Source of the DNA: Chlamydiae bacterium Ga0074140
Lineage (GTDB): Bacteria; Chlamydiota; Chlamydiia; Chlamydiales; Rhabdochlamydiaceae
Reading direction: 5' to 3'
Assembly: GCA_001464115.1 (NCBI GenBank)
Contig: LNES01000006.1
Location: 372,001 to 436,000, forward strand
Length of the DNA: 64,000 nucleotides
Part shown: piece after piece, positions 26,500 through 35,429 of the stretch
Numbering within the stretch: the first letter of the stretch is position 1
Layout of the letters: every line of letters starts with the position of its first letter
The notes under the pieces: generated by a model
What the model saw: only the letters and a program-made list of their open reading frames with translations
Told to the model about the DNA's origin: nothing
Databases searched by the model: none
Made by a program: the position numbers and the translations under genes

Positions 26500-27702
26500 C
26501 TAGTTGTGTCTCAAATAAAGCCAGACAATGGAAAGAAGAATCGAGCCCAAGGTGATGGGCAATCCTGATTTAAAATGCTCCTTCCACGTGATAAGAACGC
26601 CCTGCTCCTTCGCTTTTGAAACAACAATCAAATTGCTGATGCTCCCCACAAGCAGAAGATTCCCTGCTAAAGTGCTCGATAATGCAAGGATGGAGCCCTG
26701 AAGGGCTGTTTTTGCAAATGGAAGTAAGAGCATCACCGCTGGAACGTTCGACACAATATTCGACAAAACAACACCCGCTGCATACAGTTTTGCTAGGCCT
26801 GATGTGACGAAATAGTGTTCTTGCATCCACGCAACGATGTCGTGGGCCAGGTCCGTTTTCAGAAACGCTGCATTCGTTAAAAAGAGTCCCATAAATAACA
26901 CGAGAAGCTGCCAATCGATAAAACCCAGCGTCGTGTTGGATGCCATTCTTCTGCTGAGCAACAAAACACCGGCCGCAGCTAACGTAATCTGATATCTTGG
27001 GACCGGAGATAAGAAAAAAAACAAGAGCAGGATGGTGACGACACCTACGCCCTTGCTGATTTGCCAATAGTTGTATGAGATCTTCTCCTGGGATTTTATG
27101 GGCGGTTGCGTCCAGCGACCCCTAGTTTGGTAGCACAAGACTCCCCAAATCCAGAACAACCCAAAAAATGCAGGGATTGCCGCATCGAAAAAATAACCGG
27201 TGAAAGAGAGCTCTAACGTTTCGCTAATCAGAATGTTCTGCGGATTTCCCATAACAGTCATGGCCGATCCGATGTTGGACGCAGCAACCAGCCCGAGCAG
27301 AAACGGAAGAGGTTTCCAGCCTCTATTCAAACAAATTGTTGTAAACAGCGGCGTCAGAGCAAGACAGACGATATCATTGATCAGCGCTGCAGAAAGAAGG
27401 CCTGAGATGAGAATCACAAAAAGGAGAAAAAGGCGAGGTGTGACTTTTAAATTGGCCGCCCGATGGGCGATTAAAGCATAAAACCCACTGAAATAGAACT
27501 GTGCCGACACGATCATGAGGCCGAATAGCATGGCGATCGTCGACCAATCGATGGCCTGTACAAGCTCACTAGATGTGAAGCTACCAAAAATGATGAGAAA
27601 GATCGCTGCAAGTAGAGCGATTCCACTCCGATCTAACGCGAGATAGGGAAGACTCCCTAAAAACATCCCCAAATAGACAATGAAGAAAATACCAATGACC
27701 AT
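26500..27702 (-). CDS. ArsB/NhaD-type ion transporter
   Basis: A 400-residue inner-membrane protein with about eleven hydrophobic helices, belonging to the ion-transporter superfamily that includes ArsB, NhaD and citrate/anion carriers. The paired half-site motifs can be seen: INDIVCLALTPL with MGNPQNILI in the first half and SNIVSNVPAVMLL in the second. Substrate (sodium/proton exchange, arsenite or an organic anion) is not decided by sequence. Its 5' side abuts repeat copy 2. Confidence 0.8.
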   Translation of the reverse strand: MVIGIFFIVYLGMFLGSLPYLALDRSGIALLAAIFLIIFGSFTSSELVQAIDWSTIAMLFGLMIVSAQFYFSGFYALIAHRAANLKVTPRLFLLFVILISGLLSAALINDIVCLALTPLFTTICLNRGWKPLPFLLGLVAASNIGSAMTVMGNPQNILISETLELSFTGYFFDAAIPAFFGLFWIWGVLCYQTRGRWTQPPIKSQEKISYNYWQISKGVGVVTILLLFFFLSPVPRYQITLAAAGVLLLSRRMASNTTLGFIDWQLLVLFMGLFLTNAAFLKTDLAHDIVAWMQEHYFVTSGLAKLYAAGVVLSNIVSNVPAVMLLLPFAKTALQGSILALSSTLAGNLLLVGSISNLIVVSKAKEQGVLITWKEHFKSGLPITLGSILLSIVWLYLRHN

Positions 27703-27773
27703 AAACGAATGGTTACACGTGGAGGCTTTTTCTGTAAGTGCTCAATTTTTTCTTAGATTATACTTCACCCCCC

Positions 27774-28110
27774 AGAGACTGGCAGTGCCCCGTAAAGATT
27801 TCGAAGGCAGTGTTGAAAGGTCATCATCTGGTACTGGAGCAAAGCTTGAAGAGGCTCTGCGACGAAGGAGTGGAGAGGGAAGCGAAGCTCCAAGCCCATG
27901 GCCTCATATCGCAAAGCATAATCGTAGCGCAGGAACGCCGAAGGCGCCGCGAGGTAGTGCAGAGGCGCACCTCGCTTCCGAGCACACGATTAGGCGAAGC
28001 GAGATGAGGCTCAAGGGGGGCTGCGGAGACCAGCTAGAGTGCCAGTGGCACTCTAGCTTTGCGGAGCAGTGGGGGCACGGACACGAAGTGCCGTGTCACC
28101 CGACATGTCT
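27774..28110. repeat. Large palindromic dispersed repeat, copy 2 (one arm plus centre)
   Basis: It starts in the element centre (GCAGTGCC-x-CGTAAAGATTTCGAAGGC, nearly identical to copy 1 at about 18470-18495) and runs through a diverged right arm to the inverted end CCCGACATGTCT at 28110. Its terminal hairpin (GGGGGCACGGACACGAAG / GTGTCACCC) is present. The left arm is missing. It lies between divergent genes. Confidence 0.7.
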
Positions 28111-28217
28111 ATTCAACTGCACAGACTTTAATGCGTGTTCACTCCTGTTTATTGTTTTCATTATAATTCGATTTCCGCTATACAAGCCTTCCAATCTTGT
28201 GAAACAAGGGTAAACAG

Positions 28218-28892
28218 ATGCTCACGATTGCTAGGCTTTTTGGAAAGTCTCCTTTTGCCCCTCTGCAGAGCCATATGAACAGAGTGGCCAACTGTATGGA
28301 GAAGTTATCCTCCGTATTCGAGTCCCTTCATAAAGTAGATCGTATGAATCTCGAAAAAGATGTCACTGCTCTTTGTGAGTTAGAACACGAAGCAGATATT
28401 ACGAAAAATGATATCCGCAACCACCTTCCGAAAAGTCTTTTCCTTCCCATCGACCGTGGTCATTTTTTAGAAATTCTCGCTCTTCAAGATAGCATTGCGG
28501 ACAAGACAGAAGACATCGGCATTCTACTGACCCTTCGCCCTCTGGCCCTCTTTAAAAACTTCAACGATGACCTGCAGACCCTATTCAAAAAAAGCGCACT
28601 CGTGTTTTGGGATGCAAAGCATATCATCGAAGAGATCGATGAACTTTTAGAATCTTCTTTTGGCGGACTCGAAGCTGAAAAGGTAAAGGAGATGGTTGAG
28701 AGCACAGCGTACAAAGAGCACGAAGTAGATCTGCTACAACGCGCTTTGATGAAACAGCTCTTCTCTCAGGGAGAAGCTCTCTCTGCTCCCGATTTTTATC
28801 TCTGGCAGAAGCTGATCGAGGAGGTCTATCTCCTTGCAAATCTCTCAGAAAAACTAGCAAATCGCATCCGGATGGTCTTGGAACTCAAGTAG
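28218..28892 (+). CDS. PhoU-like (DUF47/TIGR00153) phosphate-transport partner
   Basis: A 224-residue all-helical protein of the PhoU-like DUF47 family, with acidic metal-site-like helices (ELEHEADITKNDIR, KEHEVDLLQRALMKQLF). Such proteins accompany PiT permeases and are thought to regulate them. The permease follows after 9 bases, the same order as C. trachomatis CT691-692. The ATG at 28218 is preceded by AAGGGTAAAC. Confidence 0.88.
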   Translation: MLTIARLFGKSPFAPLQSHMNRVANCMEKLSSVFESLHKVDRMNLEKDVTALCELEHEADITKNDIRNHLPKSLFLPIDRGHFLEILALQDSIADKTEDIGILLTLRPLALFKNFNDDLQTLFKKSALVFWDAKHIIEEIDELLESSFGGLEAEKVKEMVESTAYKEHEVDLLQRALMKQLFSQGEALSAPDFYLWQKLIEEVYLLANLSEKLANRIRMVLELK

Positions 28893-28901
28893 TTTTGTAA
28901 T

Positions 28902-30326
28902 ATGGAAGTTGAAATCGTCTTAAAAATTCTTGTTCTTGTCATCGGCTTCTACATGGCATGGAACATTGGAGCCAATGACGTCTCCAATGCAATGGGCACT
29001 TCCGTAGGATCGGGAGCGCTCACCCTCTTCCGCGCTGTGATTTTGGCAGCAATCTTAGAGTTTTGCGGTGCATTTTTTGTTGGGGCTCCTGTCACTGAAA
29101 CCATGCAAAGCGGCCTCATTGACACCAATTTATTTACTTCTCAGCCGCTCATCCTCATTCTTGGAATGTGCGGAGCTCTCTTAGGGACCGCCATCTGGCT
29201 CCAAATCGCCTCGATATGCGGATGGCCCGTTTCCACAACACATGCGATCGTCGGATCGATTTTAGGGTTTGGCGCACTCATCGGAGGCGTTGATGCTATC
29301 CAGTGGGAAGAAGTTTCCGCTATCGCCTCTAGCTGGGTGATCTCTCCTGTGATCTCTGGGGTGTTCTCCTACCTTCTTTTCAGCGTCCTCCAGCGGAAAA
29401 TTCTCTATGCGATGAATCCCACAGAAGCCACAGTAAAACTCTTTCCTTTTTTAATCTTTATCGTCTTTACAACCTTTACCTTAAGCTTGATCTTCAATGG
29501 ACTTCAAAATCTCGATATCTCTCTTTCGTTTCCTCAGGCATTTGGAATTTCTCTTTTGGTCGGAATCGTCGCGAGTACAATCTGCTATTTTATCCTCAGA
29601 CGCCTCTCCTTTCCCACGCTGGCGGAAGCAGCCGTCACCAGACATCTTCCCCAGCATGTCGTCAGCTTAGAAAAAGCTGTTAAGCACCTCCAAAGAGTCC
29701 ATGTGACTTCCATGAGCGATACGCACGAGAAAGTTGGGCATCTTCTCGAAGAGGTTCGTTCGCTTTCACAGCATTTGCGGAAAGAGACTAGCTTCGCAGA
29801 CAGAACTTCTGAATACCGCGTCATGGAAAAAATGTTTGGCTACCTGCAGATTTTGAGCGCTTGTTTTGTTGCTTTTGCGCATGGTGCCAACGATGTTGCG
29901 AACGCTATCGGTCCCGTTGCAGCCGTTTTAGATATCATTAAAAATGGCACGATCGCCGCAAAAGCTGAAGTTCCCACATGGCTGCTTGCTCTCGGCGGCG
30001 TAGGCATCGTCATCGGGCTTGCAACCTTTGGCTGGCGCGTGATGGAAACGATCGGCAAGAAAATTACAGAACTTACCCCTACACGCGGCTTCTGCGCAGA
30101 ATTTGGGGCTGCCACAACGATTCTTCTCGCTTCCAAGATGGGTCTTCCTATCTCCACAACTCACTGCCTCGTCGGCGCCGTCCTAGGCGTCGGTATGGGG
30201 CGCGGCTTCCGCGCACTCAACCTCACCACCGTTCGTGATATCGTCCTCTCCTGGATTGTGACCATCCCCGCCAGCGCGATCGTGTCCATCCTCTGCTACT
30301 TCATCCTGAAGGCAATTTTTATTTAG
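28902..30326 (+). CDS. pit: PiT-family inorganic phosphate permease
   Basis: A 474-residue low-affinity phosphate (proton- or sodium-coupled) transporter. The duplicated PiT signature is clear: GANDVSNAMGTSVGSGAL near residue 24 and GANDVANAIGPVAAV near residue 330, with PVSTTHAIVG and PISTTHCLVG as the second paired motif. A soluble loop at about residues 245-305 divides the halves. It is translated with the PhoU-like partner, and overlaps convergent hemH by eight bases. Confidence 0.93.
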   Translation: MEVEIVLKILVLVIGFYMAWNIGANDVSNAMGTSVGSGALTLFRAVILAAILEFCGAFFVGAPVTETMQSGLIDTNLFTSQPLILILGMCGALLGTAIWLQIASICGWPVSTTHAIVGSILGFGALIGGVDAIQWEEVSAIASSWVISPVISGVFSYLLFSVLQRKILYAMNPTEATVKLFPFLIFIVFTTFTLSLIFNGLQNLDISLSFPQAFGISLLVGIVASTICYFILRRLSFPTLAEAAVTRHLPQHVVSLEKAVKHLQRVHVTSMSDTHEKVGHLLEEVRSLSQHLRKETSFADRTSEYRVMEKMFGYLQILSACFVAFAHGANDVANAIGPVAAVLDIIKNGTIAAKAEVPTWLLALGGVGIVIGLATFGWRVMETIGKKITELTPTRGFCAEFGAATTILLASKMGLPISTTHCLVGAVLGVGMGRGFRALNLTTVRDIVLSWIVTIPASAIVSILCYFILKAIFI

Positions 30327-31290
30327 AACGCACGAGCATCTGGTTGCTGCAAAGGTTGGTTTCTTGTGCGATCTGGCAGATCGCATCGAGCCAGTCGGGG
30401 CGACGGTTGAGCGCTGGGCAGCGATGGGCTGCAAGGCCTGCTTCACGGATGGGTGGAAGATAGAGCTCTTCAATCTCGAATAGCGTTTCGATGTGATCTG
30501 ATGTGAAGGAGAGAGGGACGATAACGACATTTTTTCTACCTTTGACCCGTGAACTGATGCTTTGGCAGACCTCATCCGTGTAGGGACGAAGCCACTCCCC
30601 GCGACCAAACTTGGATTGATAGGAGAGGAGCGAAACAGCTTCGGGAAATCCTGCACTGATCGCACGGAATGAGAGCTGGCATTCGCTCTCGTAGATATCA
30701 CCGGTATCGACAAACTCTTGAGGAAGTCCATGCGCAGAAAAAAGGAGGAATGTTTCTGCCTCTTGGAGCTTCTTCTCCTCCATAAACTCTCGCAAGCAAC
30801 GCTGCATTACTGCCACATAAGCGGGATGTGCTGGATAAGATTTAATCCACCGGAGCTGCCCCACTAATTTTGGATCGATTGTCTCTGCGAAAAAACGGGC
30901 GATGCTCCCAGTTGTTGCGTAACTGAATTGTGGAAATAATGGGAAAACAATGGCGGGGCTCTGGAGTGTTTGCAAAAATTGGTCGTGTGTTTCTAAGAGA
31001 TACCGGTGAAAAGTTTGCACAGAGATGCCAAGGCGATGACTCACCGCCAGTGCAATAGCTTCGGTATCTTCGTAAATTGGTGATTTTCCTCCGATGAGCA
31101 GATAATCCTTTGCTACTTTTTTGGTTCGTTTTTTTGCTACACGGGTAAACAACCGCTTTTGCAAAAAGTAGGGCAGCTTCGTCCGAATCACGTCTCTATC
31201 TGTTAGAAGAGCAATGAGAAAGGACTCGATCTCTTCTAGAGATCTCGGCCCCCCAAAATTCACGAATAAAATCGGTCTTTGCATGGACAT
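30319..31290 (-). CDS. hemH: Ferrochelatase
   Basis: A 323-residue ferrochelatase inserting iron into protoporphyrin IX. It begins RPILFVNFGGPRS, the family N-terminal strand, and has LLFSAHGLPQEFVDTGDIYE (catalytic His) and VVIVPLSFTSDHIETLFEIE (acidic metal site). The frame is open to 31392, but the start at 31290 gives the normal family length; the extension would overlap the divergent lipoprotein gene. It is 23 bases from that gene, the same divergent pair as C. trachomatis CT485-486. Confidence 0.92.
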   Translation of the reverse strand: MSMQRPILFVNFGGPRSLEEIESFLIALLTDRDVIRTKLPYFLQKRLFTRVAKKRTKKVAKDYLLIGGKSPIYEDTEAIALAVSHRLGISVQTFHRYLLETHDQFLQTLQSPAIVFPLFPQFSYATTGSIARFFAETIDPKLVGQLRWIKSYPAHPAYVAVMQRCLREFMEEKKLQEAETFLLFSAHGLPQEFVDTGDIYESECQLSFRAISAGFPEAVSLLSYQSKFGRGEWLRPYTDEVCQSISSRVKGRKNVVIVPLSFTSDHIETLFEIEELYLPPIREAGLAAHRCPALNRRPDWLDAICQIAQETNLCSNQMLVRSK

Positions 31291-31313
31291 TTCTATGTGA
31301 TAGGATGCGAAGT

Positions 31314-32066
31314 ATGCACAGATTTCGCTTTTCTGTTCTATTTTTTCTGCTTCTCGCACTGTTTGTGTCTGCATGCGGAAGTAAAGAATCAAAAAAGCAG
31401 TGGAAAGTCGCCATCGACCCTTCCTGGTACCCCCTTGAGCTAGGAGGAAGAGAAAAGCAGATCGAGGGATTTGCGATCGATCTCTTGCAAGAGGTCACGA
31501 CTTTAGAAAAAATCAAGATCGCTAGGGTCCAAGAAAACTGGGATAACCTCATCCCCAATCTATTGAAAAAACAGTACGAGGCGATTCTCTCCTCTCTTCA
31601 ACCCTATCTCTTTTACGAAAAGCAGTATGACTTCTCTGAACCCTTTCTTTTGATAGGGCCTATTCTTGTTGTTCCTTTCGGCTCAAATATGAAATCACTC
31701 GACAGTTTTTCAGGAAAGGAGGTTGGGATCATCAGCGGCTCTTCTGCTGAGCTTGCAATTGGAAAATACCCGGGGATTATCGTCCGTTATTTCGACGCGA
31801 TTCCGAGCGCCCTAAACGCGATTCTGACCTCCGATGTTGACGCAGCTGTGATCGATGTTCTTGATGCGACAGCCTACTGCCAGGATCTTTATCAGAAAAA
31901 GCTCAAAACTGTCGGCTCTCCTCTCACTAGCGAAGGTCTTCGTCTGATTACACTTCATGAAGGAGCGCCGGCTCTCGTTAAAGCATTCAACACAACTCTG
32001 AAAGAACTCAAGAAGTCGGGCAAATACGCCAAAATTGCGAAGAAGTGGAACCTCCCCGAAGAATAA
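31314..32066 (+). CDS. Amino-acid ABC transporter substrate-binding lipoprotein
   Basis: A 250-residue periplasmic binding protein of the solute-binding family 3 (FliY/GlnH type). The signal MHRFRFSVLFFLLLALFVSAC ends at a lipobox Cys, and the mature protein has WYPLELGG, GFAIDLLQEV, YDFSEPFLLIG and ILTSDVDAAVIDV. It presents a polar amino acid to a membrane permease that is not in this window. Start 31314 has AGGA eight bases upstream; the ATG at 31305 is directly against that site, so it is rejected. Confidence 0.88.
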   Translation: MHRFRFSVLFFLLLALFVSACGSKESKKQWKVAIDPSWYPLELGGREKQIEGFAIDLLQEVTTLEKIKIARVQENWDNLIPNLLKKQYEAILSSLQPYLFYEKQYDFSEPFLLIGPILVVPFGSNMKSLDSFSGKEVGIISGSSAELAIGKYPGIIVRYFDAIPSALNAILTSDVDAAVIDVLDATAYCQDLYQKKLKTVGSPLTSEGLRLITLHEGAPALVKAFNTTLKELKKSGKYAKIAKKWNLPEE

Positions 32067-32134
32067 TCGCAAAATTCAAAACGCAAAGCGCAAAACTAAA
32101 AAAACAGACCTCTTCAGTTTTGCATTTTGCGATC
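32067..32134. terminator. Inverted repeat between convergent genes, possible terminator
   Basis: ATCGCAAAAT (32067-32076) pairs with ATTTTGCGAT (32125-32134), and GCAAAACT (32091-32098) with AGTTTTGC (32117-32124), leaving a 14-base bulge on one side. It lies between the lipoprotein gene and glgP. No long T-run follows on either strand. Confidence 0.4.
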
Positions 32135-32144
32135 TGCCTTTAAA

Positions 32145-34754
32145 TTAGCCTGCGACTGCGGCTGGAAAGATGCGGCACTTATCGTGCTCGCTATAATCAT
32201 TTCTGACTTTGGCAAGCTCTTCCACATCGATTGGACACCTATCGAGATTCCAGACGAGCTTGTTGTAGTTTGCAACGGTTTCGTCCGCAGAAAATTTTGC
32301 CATGCCCGCGATGTTGTGGATCACATGCTCGATCCAACTCGCGGTATTTTCATAGAGGGCTTCTACCCTTTTCTGTGTGTCGTAATAAGCCTGCAGATCG
32401 CCCAAAACGAAGTAGCGGTCTGGAGTAGTATAGGAGTTTTGTTTTTCGAGCAGGGCGTGGTAGAGAGAGCTAATTGCTTGATGCTCAGATTCATTCTCTG
32501 CAAGAGAGTGGTCGCGCAGATTATCCACTGCCTCCTTGATTGCAGGGTTGTGCATGTAGATCTCCCAAGGGTTGTAACTGCCCTTCTGGCGCATCTCCTC
32601 GTTCTGCTGAGCGGTTTGTCCAAAAGAGAAGGGCCACCACTTGTCGGTTACCTCCTGGTGCATCTCGATGTTTGCTCCATCTTCGGTTCCAATTGTCATT
32701 GCACCGTTCATGGCAAGCTTCATATTTCCTGTGCCCGACGCTTCTTGACCCGATGTGGAAATCTGTTCAGACAGATCAGCTGCAGGGATAATCTTTTCTG
32801 CTCGCGAAACGTTGTAATTCTCAATGAAAACAACCTTGAGCATATGACTAGTAACGGGATCATTATTGATTTTCCGCGCCACGCAGTAGATGAGATGAAT
32901 CACATTTTTGGCAAGCTCGTAACCTGGTGCAGCTTTCCCTGCAAAAATCACCAGGCGTTTCACCTTGCGCGCTGAGGGATTTCGCTTGAGTTCGTTATAG
33001 ACCATTAAAACATGCAGAATATTCATGAGCTGGCGTTTATATTCATGGAAGCGTTTAATCTGCACATCGAAAAGAGCATCTTCCTCTAGTACGCTAAAGG
33101 TGCCTATCGGCTTACCCAGAAGGTCGCGGATGGGATTTTTTTCGAGAATGTAGGCGATGAGCTTTCGTTTATTCTCGCGCTTGATCTCCAAAAACTCTTT
33201 GTGAGCTTCAGGATCGTTTGCAAATTTGGCGAGATGGCGAATCTGTTCAAAGTTGACGATCCACTCTGGCCCGATCCGCTTAGTGATAAATTCTGCAAGT
33301 CCCGGATTGGAGTATAGGAGCCAACGTCTTTGCGTAACGCCGTTGGTGACACTCACAAATTTGTCGGGGAACATCTCGTAGAAGTCTTTAAAGATCGTCG
33401 ATTTCAAGATCTGTGTATGCAGCGCCGCCACTCCGTTCACTCGGTGAGAGCCGAGGATTGCAAGATGCGCCATCCGCACCTGCCCTCCCTCTATCATCGA
33501 CATGCGCCTTACGCGATCCTCATCTCCGGGATACTGCTTGCGTACAGCATTACAAAACTCCAAGTTCAGTCTTTCTATGATCTGGTACTGCCTGGGGAGC
33601 AGATAGTGAAGACGATTCTGGTTCCACTCCTCAAGAGACTCCTTAAGGATCGTGTGATTTGTATAGCTGCAGCAGGTCTTTACAACCTCCCACGCCTCTC
33701 CCCATCCAAAATCATGTTTTTTTAAAAGCAGCCGCATGAGCTCCACAATCGCAAGTGCTGGATGCGTGTCATTGATCTGAATACGGACTTTGTCTGCGAG
33801 ATTGGAAAGATCTGGATAGTGCTTCAGATGGTGATGAAGAATGTCTTGAACTGAGGCAGAAGCAAGCAAAAACTCCTGCTTTAGCCGGATCCTTTTACCC
33901 ACCTCGTTATTGTCGTTTGGATAGAGGACATCGGTGAGAGAAGAGTTTTCAGATGCTTGGTCGAGTTGTCCAGCATTGAAGCGCTGTAGAAGAAAGTTGC
34001 GAGGAGATTCCTTTGTCGTCCAAAGACGGAGTGTGTGTACCGAATAGTCAGCCGCTTCTTTGTAGCCAATAATCGGAAGATCGTAGGAGACCGCACGAAC
34101 TTCCTCATTGTCGACAAGGCCAAAAACCTCAACCCCCTTCTTGTTAACGCCAGGAACCATTCTTCCAACAAAATTGACCGCGTGAGAGTGGGTATCGCGT
34201 CGAAATTCCCAAGGATTTTCATGTAAAAGCCAAACCTCTGGGCGCTCCACCTGAACCCCATCCCAGATCTCCTGATCGAAAATTCCATACTGATAACGAA
34301 GACCATAGCCAATTGCTGGGTATTGCTGGGTAGCAAGGCAATCCAAAAGACACGCCGCCAAACGGCCAAGGCCGCCGTTCCCTAGACCTGGATCGGGTTC
34401 CATACGAAGCTCGTCTTCCAGGTTGCGATTCATCTTTTTGAGAACCAGCTTCACAAGATCCATAGCATGGATATTGGTGATATTATTGCCCATGAGCCGT
34501 CCGGGCATGTACTCCATGCAAAGATAGTGCAGTGTGCGGCACTGATGTTTTTTATTCGTATGCGCCGTTGCCGTCCAGTTGATCATGATCTCTTCACGCA
34601 GGGTCAGTGCAAAGGCGCGGTAGAACTCTTCATTATTCGCCTCCTCTACCGTCACTCCCATCGTCGTGATCAGGTAGTGTTTGAGCTTGCTTGTGAGCAT
34701 CTCCGCCTGATAATCCAACTGAGGATCCACACACTCTCCTTCTTTTTTCTCCAT
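32145..34754 (-). CDS. glgP: Glycogen/alpha-glucan phosphorylase
   Basis: An 869-residue phosphorylase, a little longer than the usual 800-830. It releases glucose 1-phosphate from glycogen. GNGGLGRLAACLLDCLAT near residue 130 and the PLP-lysine segment SGTGNMKLAMNGA near residue 675 are intact. Glycogen metabolism is a chlamydial trait. Its 5' end faces sthA across palindromic repeat copy 3. No close partner genes of glycogen synthesis are present. Confidence 0.95.
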   Translation of the reverse strand: MEKKEGECVDPQLDYQAEMLTSKLKHYLITTMGVTVEEANNEEFYRAFALTLREEIMINWTATAHTNKKHQCRTLHYLCMEYMPGRLMGNNITNIHAMDLVKLVLKKMNRNLEDELRMEPDPGLGNGGLGRLAACLLDCLATQQYPAIGYGLRYQYGIFDQEIWDGVQVERPEVWLLHENPWEFRRDTHSHAVNFVGRMVPGVNKKGVEVFGLVDNEEVRAVSYDLPIIGYKEAADYSVHTLRLWTTKESPRNFLLQRFNAGQLDQASENSSLTDVLYPNDNNEVGKRIRLKQEFLLASASVQDILHHHLKHYPDLSNLADKVRIQINDTHPALAIVELMRLLLKKHDFGWGEAWEVVKTCCSYTNHTILKESLEEWNQNRLHYLLPRQYQIIERLNLEFCNAVRKQYPGDEDRVRRMSMIEGGQVRMAHLAILGSHRVNGVAALHTQILKSTIFKDFYEMFPDKFVSVTNGVTQRRWLLYSNPGLAEFITKRIGPEWIVNFEQIRHLAKFANDPEAHKEFLEIKRENKRKLIAYILEKNPIRDLLGKPIGTFSVLEEDALFDVQIKRFHEYKRQLMNILHVLMVYNELKRNPSARKVKRLVIFAGKAAPGYELAKNVIHLIYCVARKINNDPVTSHMLKVVFIENYNVSRAEKIIPAADLSEQISTSGQEASGTGNMKLAMNGAMTIGTEDGANIEMHQEVTDKWWPFSFGQTAQQNEEMRQKGSYNPWEIYMHNPAIKEAVDNLRDHSLAENESEHQAISSLYHALLEKQNSYTTPDRYFVLGDLQAYYDTQKRVEALYENTASWIEHVIHNIAGMAKFSADETVANYNKLVWNLDRCPIDVEELAKVRNDYSEHDKCRIFPAAVAG

Positions 34755-34834
34755 TGTGATGAACCAAACTTTTTATTCTAGAAAAATGAGCTCTCTATGG
34801 ACATTTTTAGCAGAGGGGAAAAAGAAGAGAAAAT

Positions 34835-35377
34835 AGACATGTCGGGGGTTGAGGGAGGCACTTCGTTTCACCCTCCCAACCCCCCGCGACCCCCTTGCGC
34901 CTCACCTCGCTTTGAAAAATCCCGTCCTCGGAGGCGGGGTGTGCCAAGCACTACCCCGCCCGCTCCGCTCTCCTGTGGTGGAATTTTTCTGTGCGATTTG
35001 AGTCGTCGGGCTGCTCGCGCGCTCGTCTCCCCGCGGGACTAACGTCTCGGCGCAGGTCCCCTTTCTCGCGTCGTCTCGCAGTACCAAGTTATGTTTCTAA
35101 ACACTGTTTTTGGATTCTTAACTGGGCACTGCGAGACGACGCGAGAAGGGGACCCCAACCCGAAGGGTGGGGGAAGAGAGCGCGCGAGTAGCCGATGGCT
35201 TCAAGCCGCAATGAGAAATCGAAGCACAGGAGAGCGCGAAGCGCGTGCGGGGTAGTGCTTGGCACACCCCGCCTCCGAGCACTCGATTTATCGAAGCGGA
35301 TTGAAGCTCAAGGGGGCCAGCAGGGGGCCCACGAGAGGGACACGCAGTGCTCTCCTGGGCCCCCGACTTGTGTGTCT
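34835..35377. repeat. Large palindromic dispersed repeat, copy 3 (full)
   Basis: About 540 bp, from AGACATGTCGGG at 34835 to CCCCGACTTGTGTGTCT near 35377. The left arm matches copy 1 closely for over 200 bases (GACCCCCTTGCGCCTCACC onward; CTCCCCGCGGGACTAACGTC also shared). The central loop (about 35083-35130) is different from that of copies 1 and 2. The left-end hairpin is GGGGGTTGAGGGAGG / CCTCCCAACCCCC, in place of the GGGTGACAC-type hairpin of copy 1. It fills the gap between divergent glgP and sthA. Confidence 0.85.
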
Positions 35378-35429
35378 CTTTTTTCCAACATAGAGAAAAA
35401 TGAGAGAGCCCAGTATGAAAGGAAGCAGT

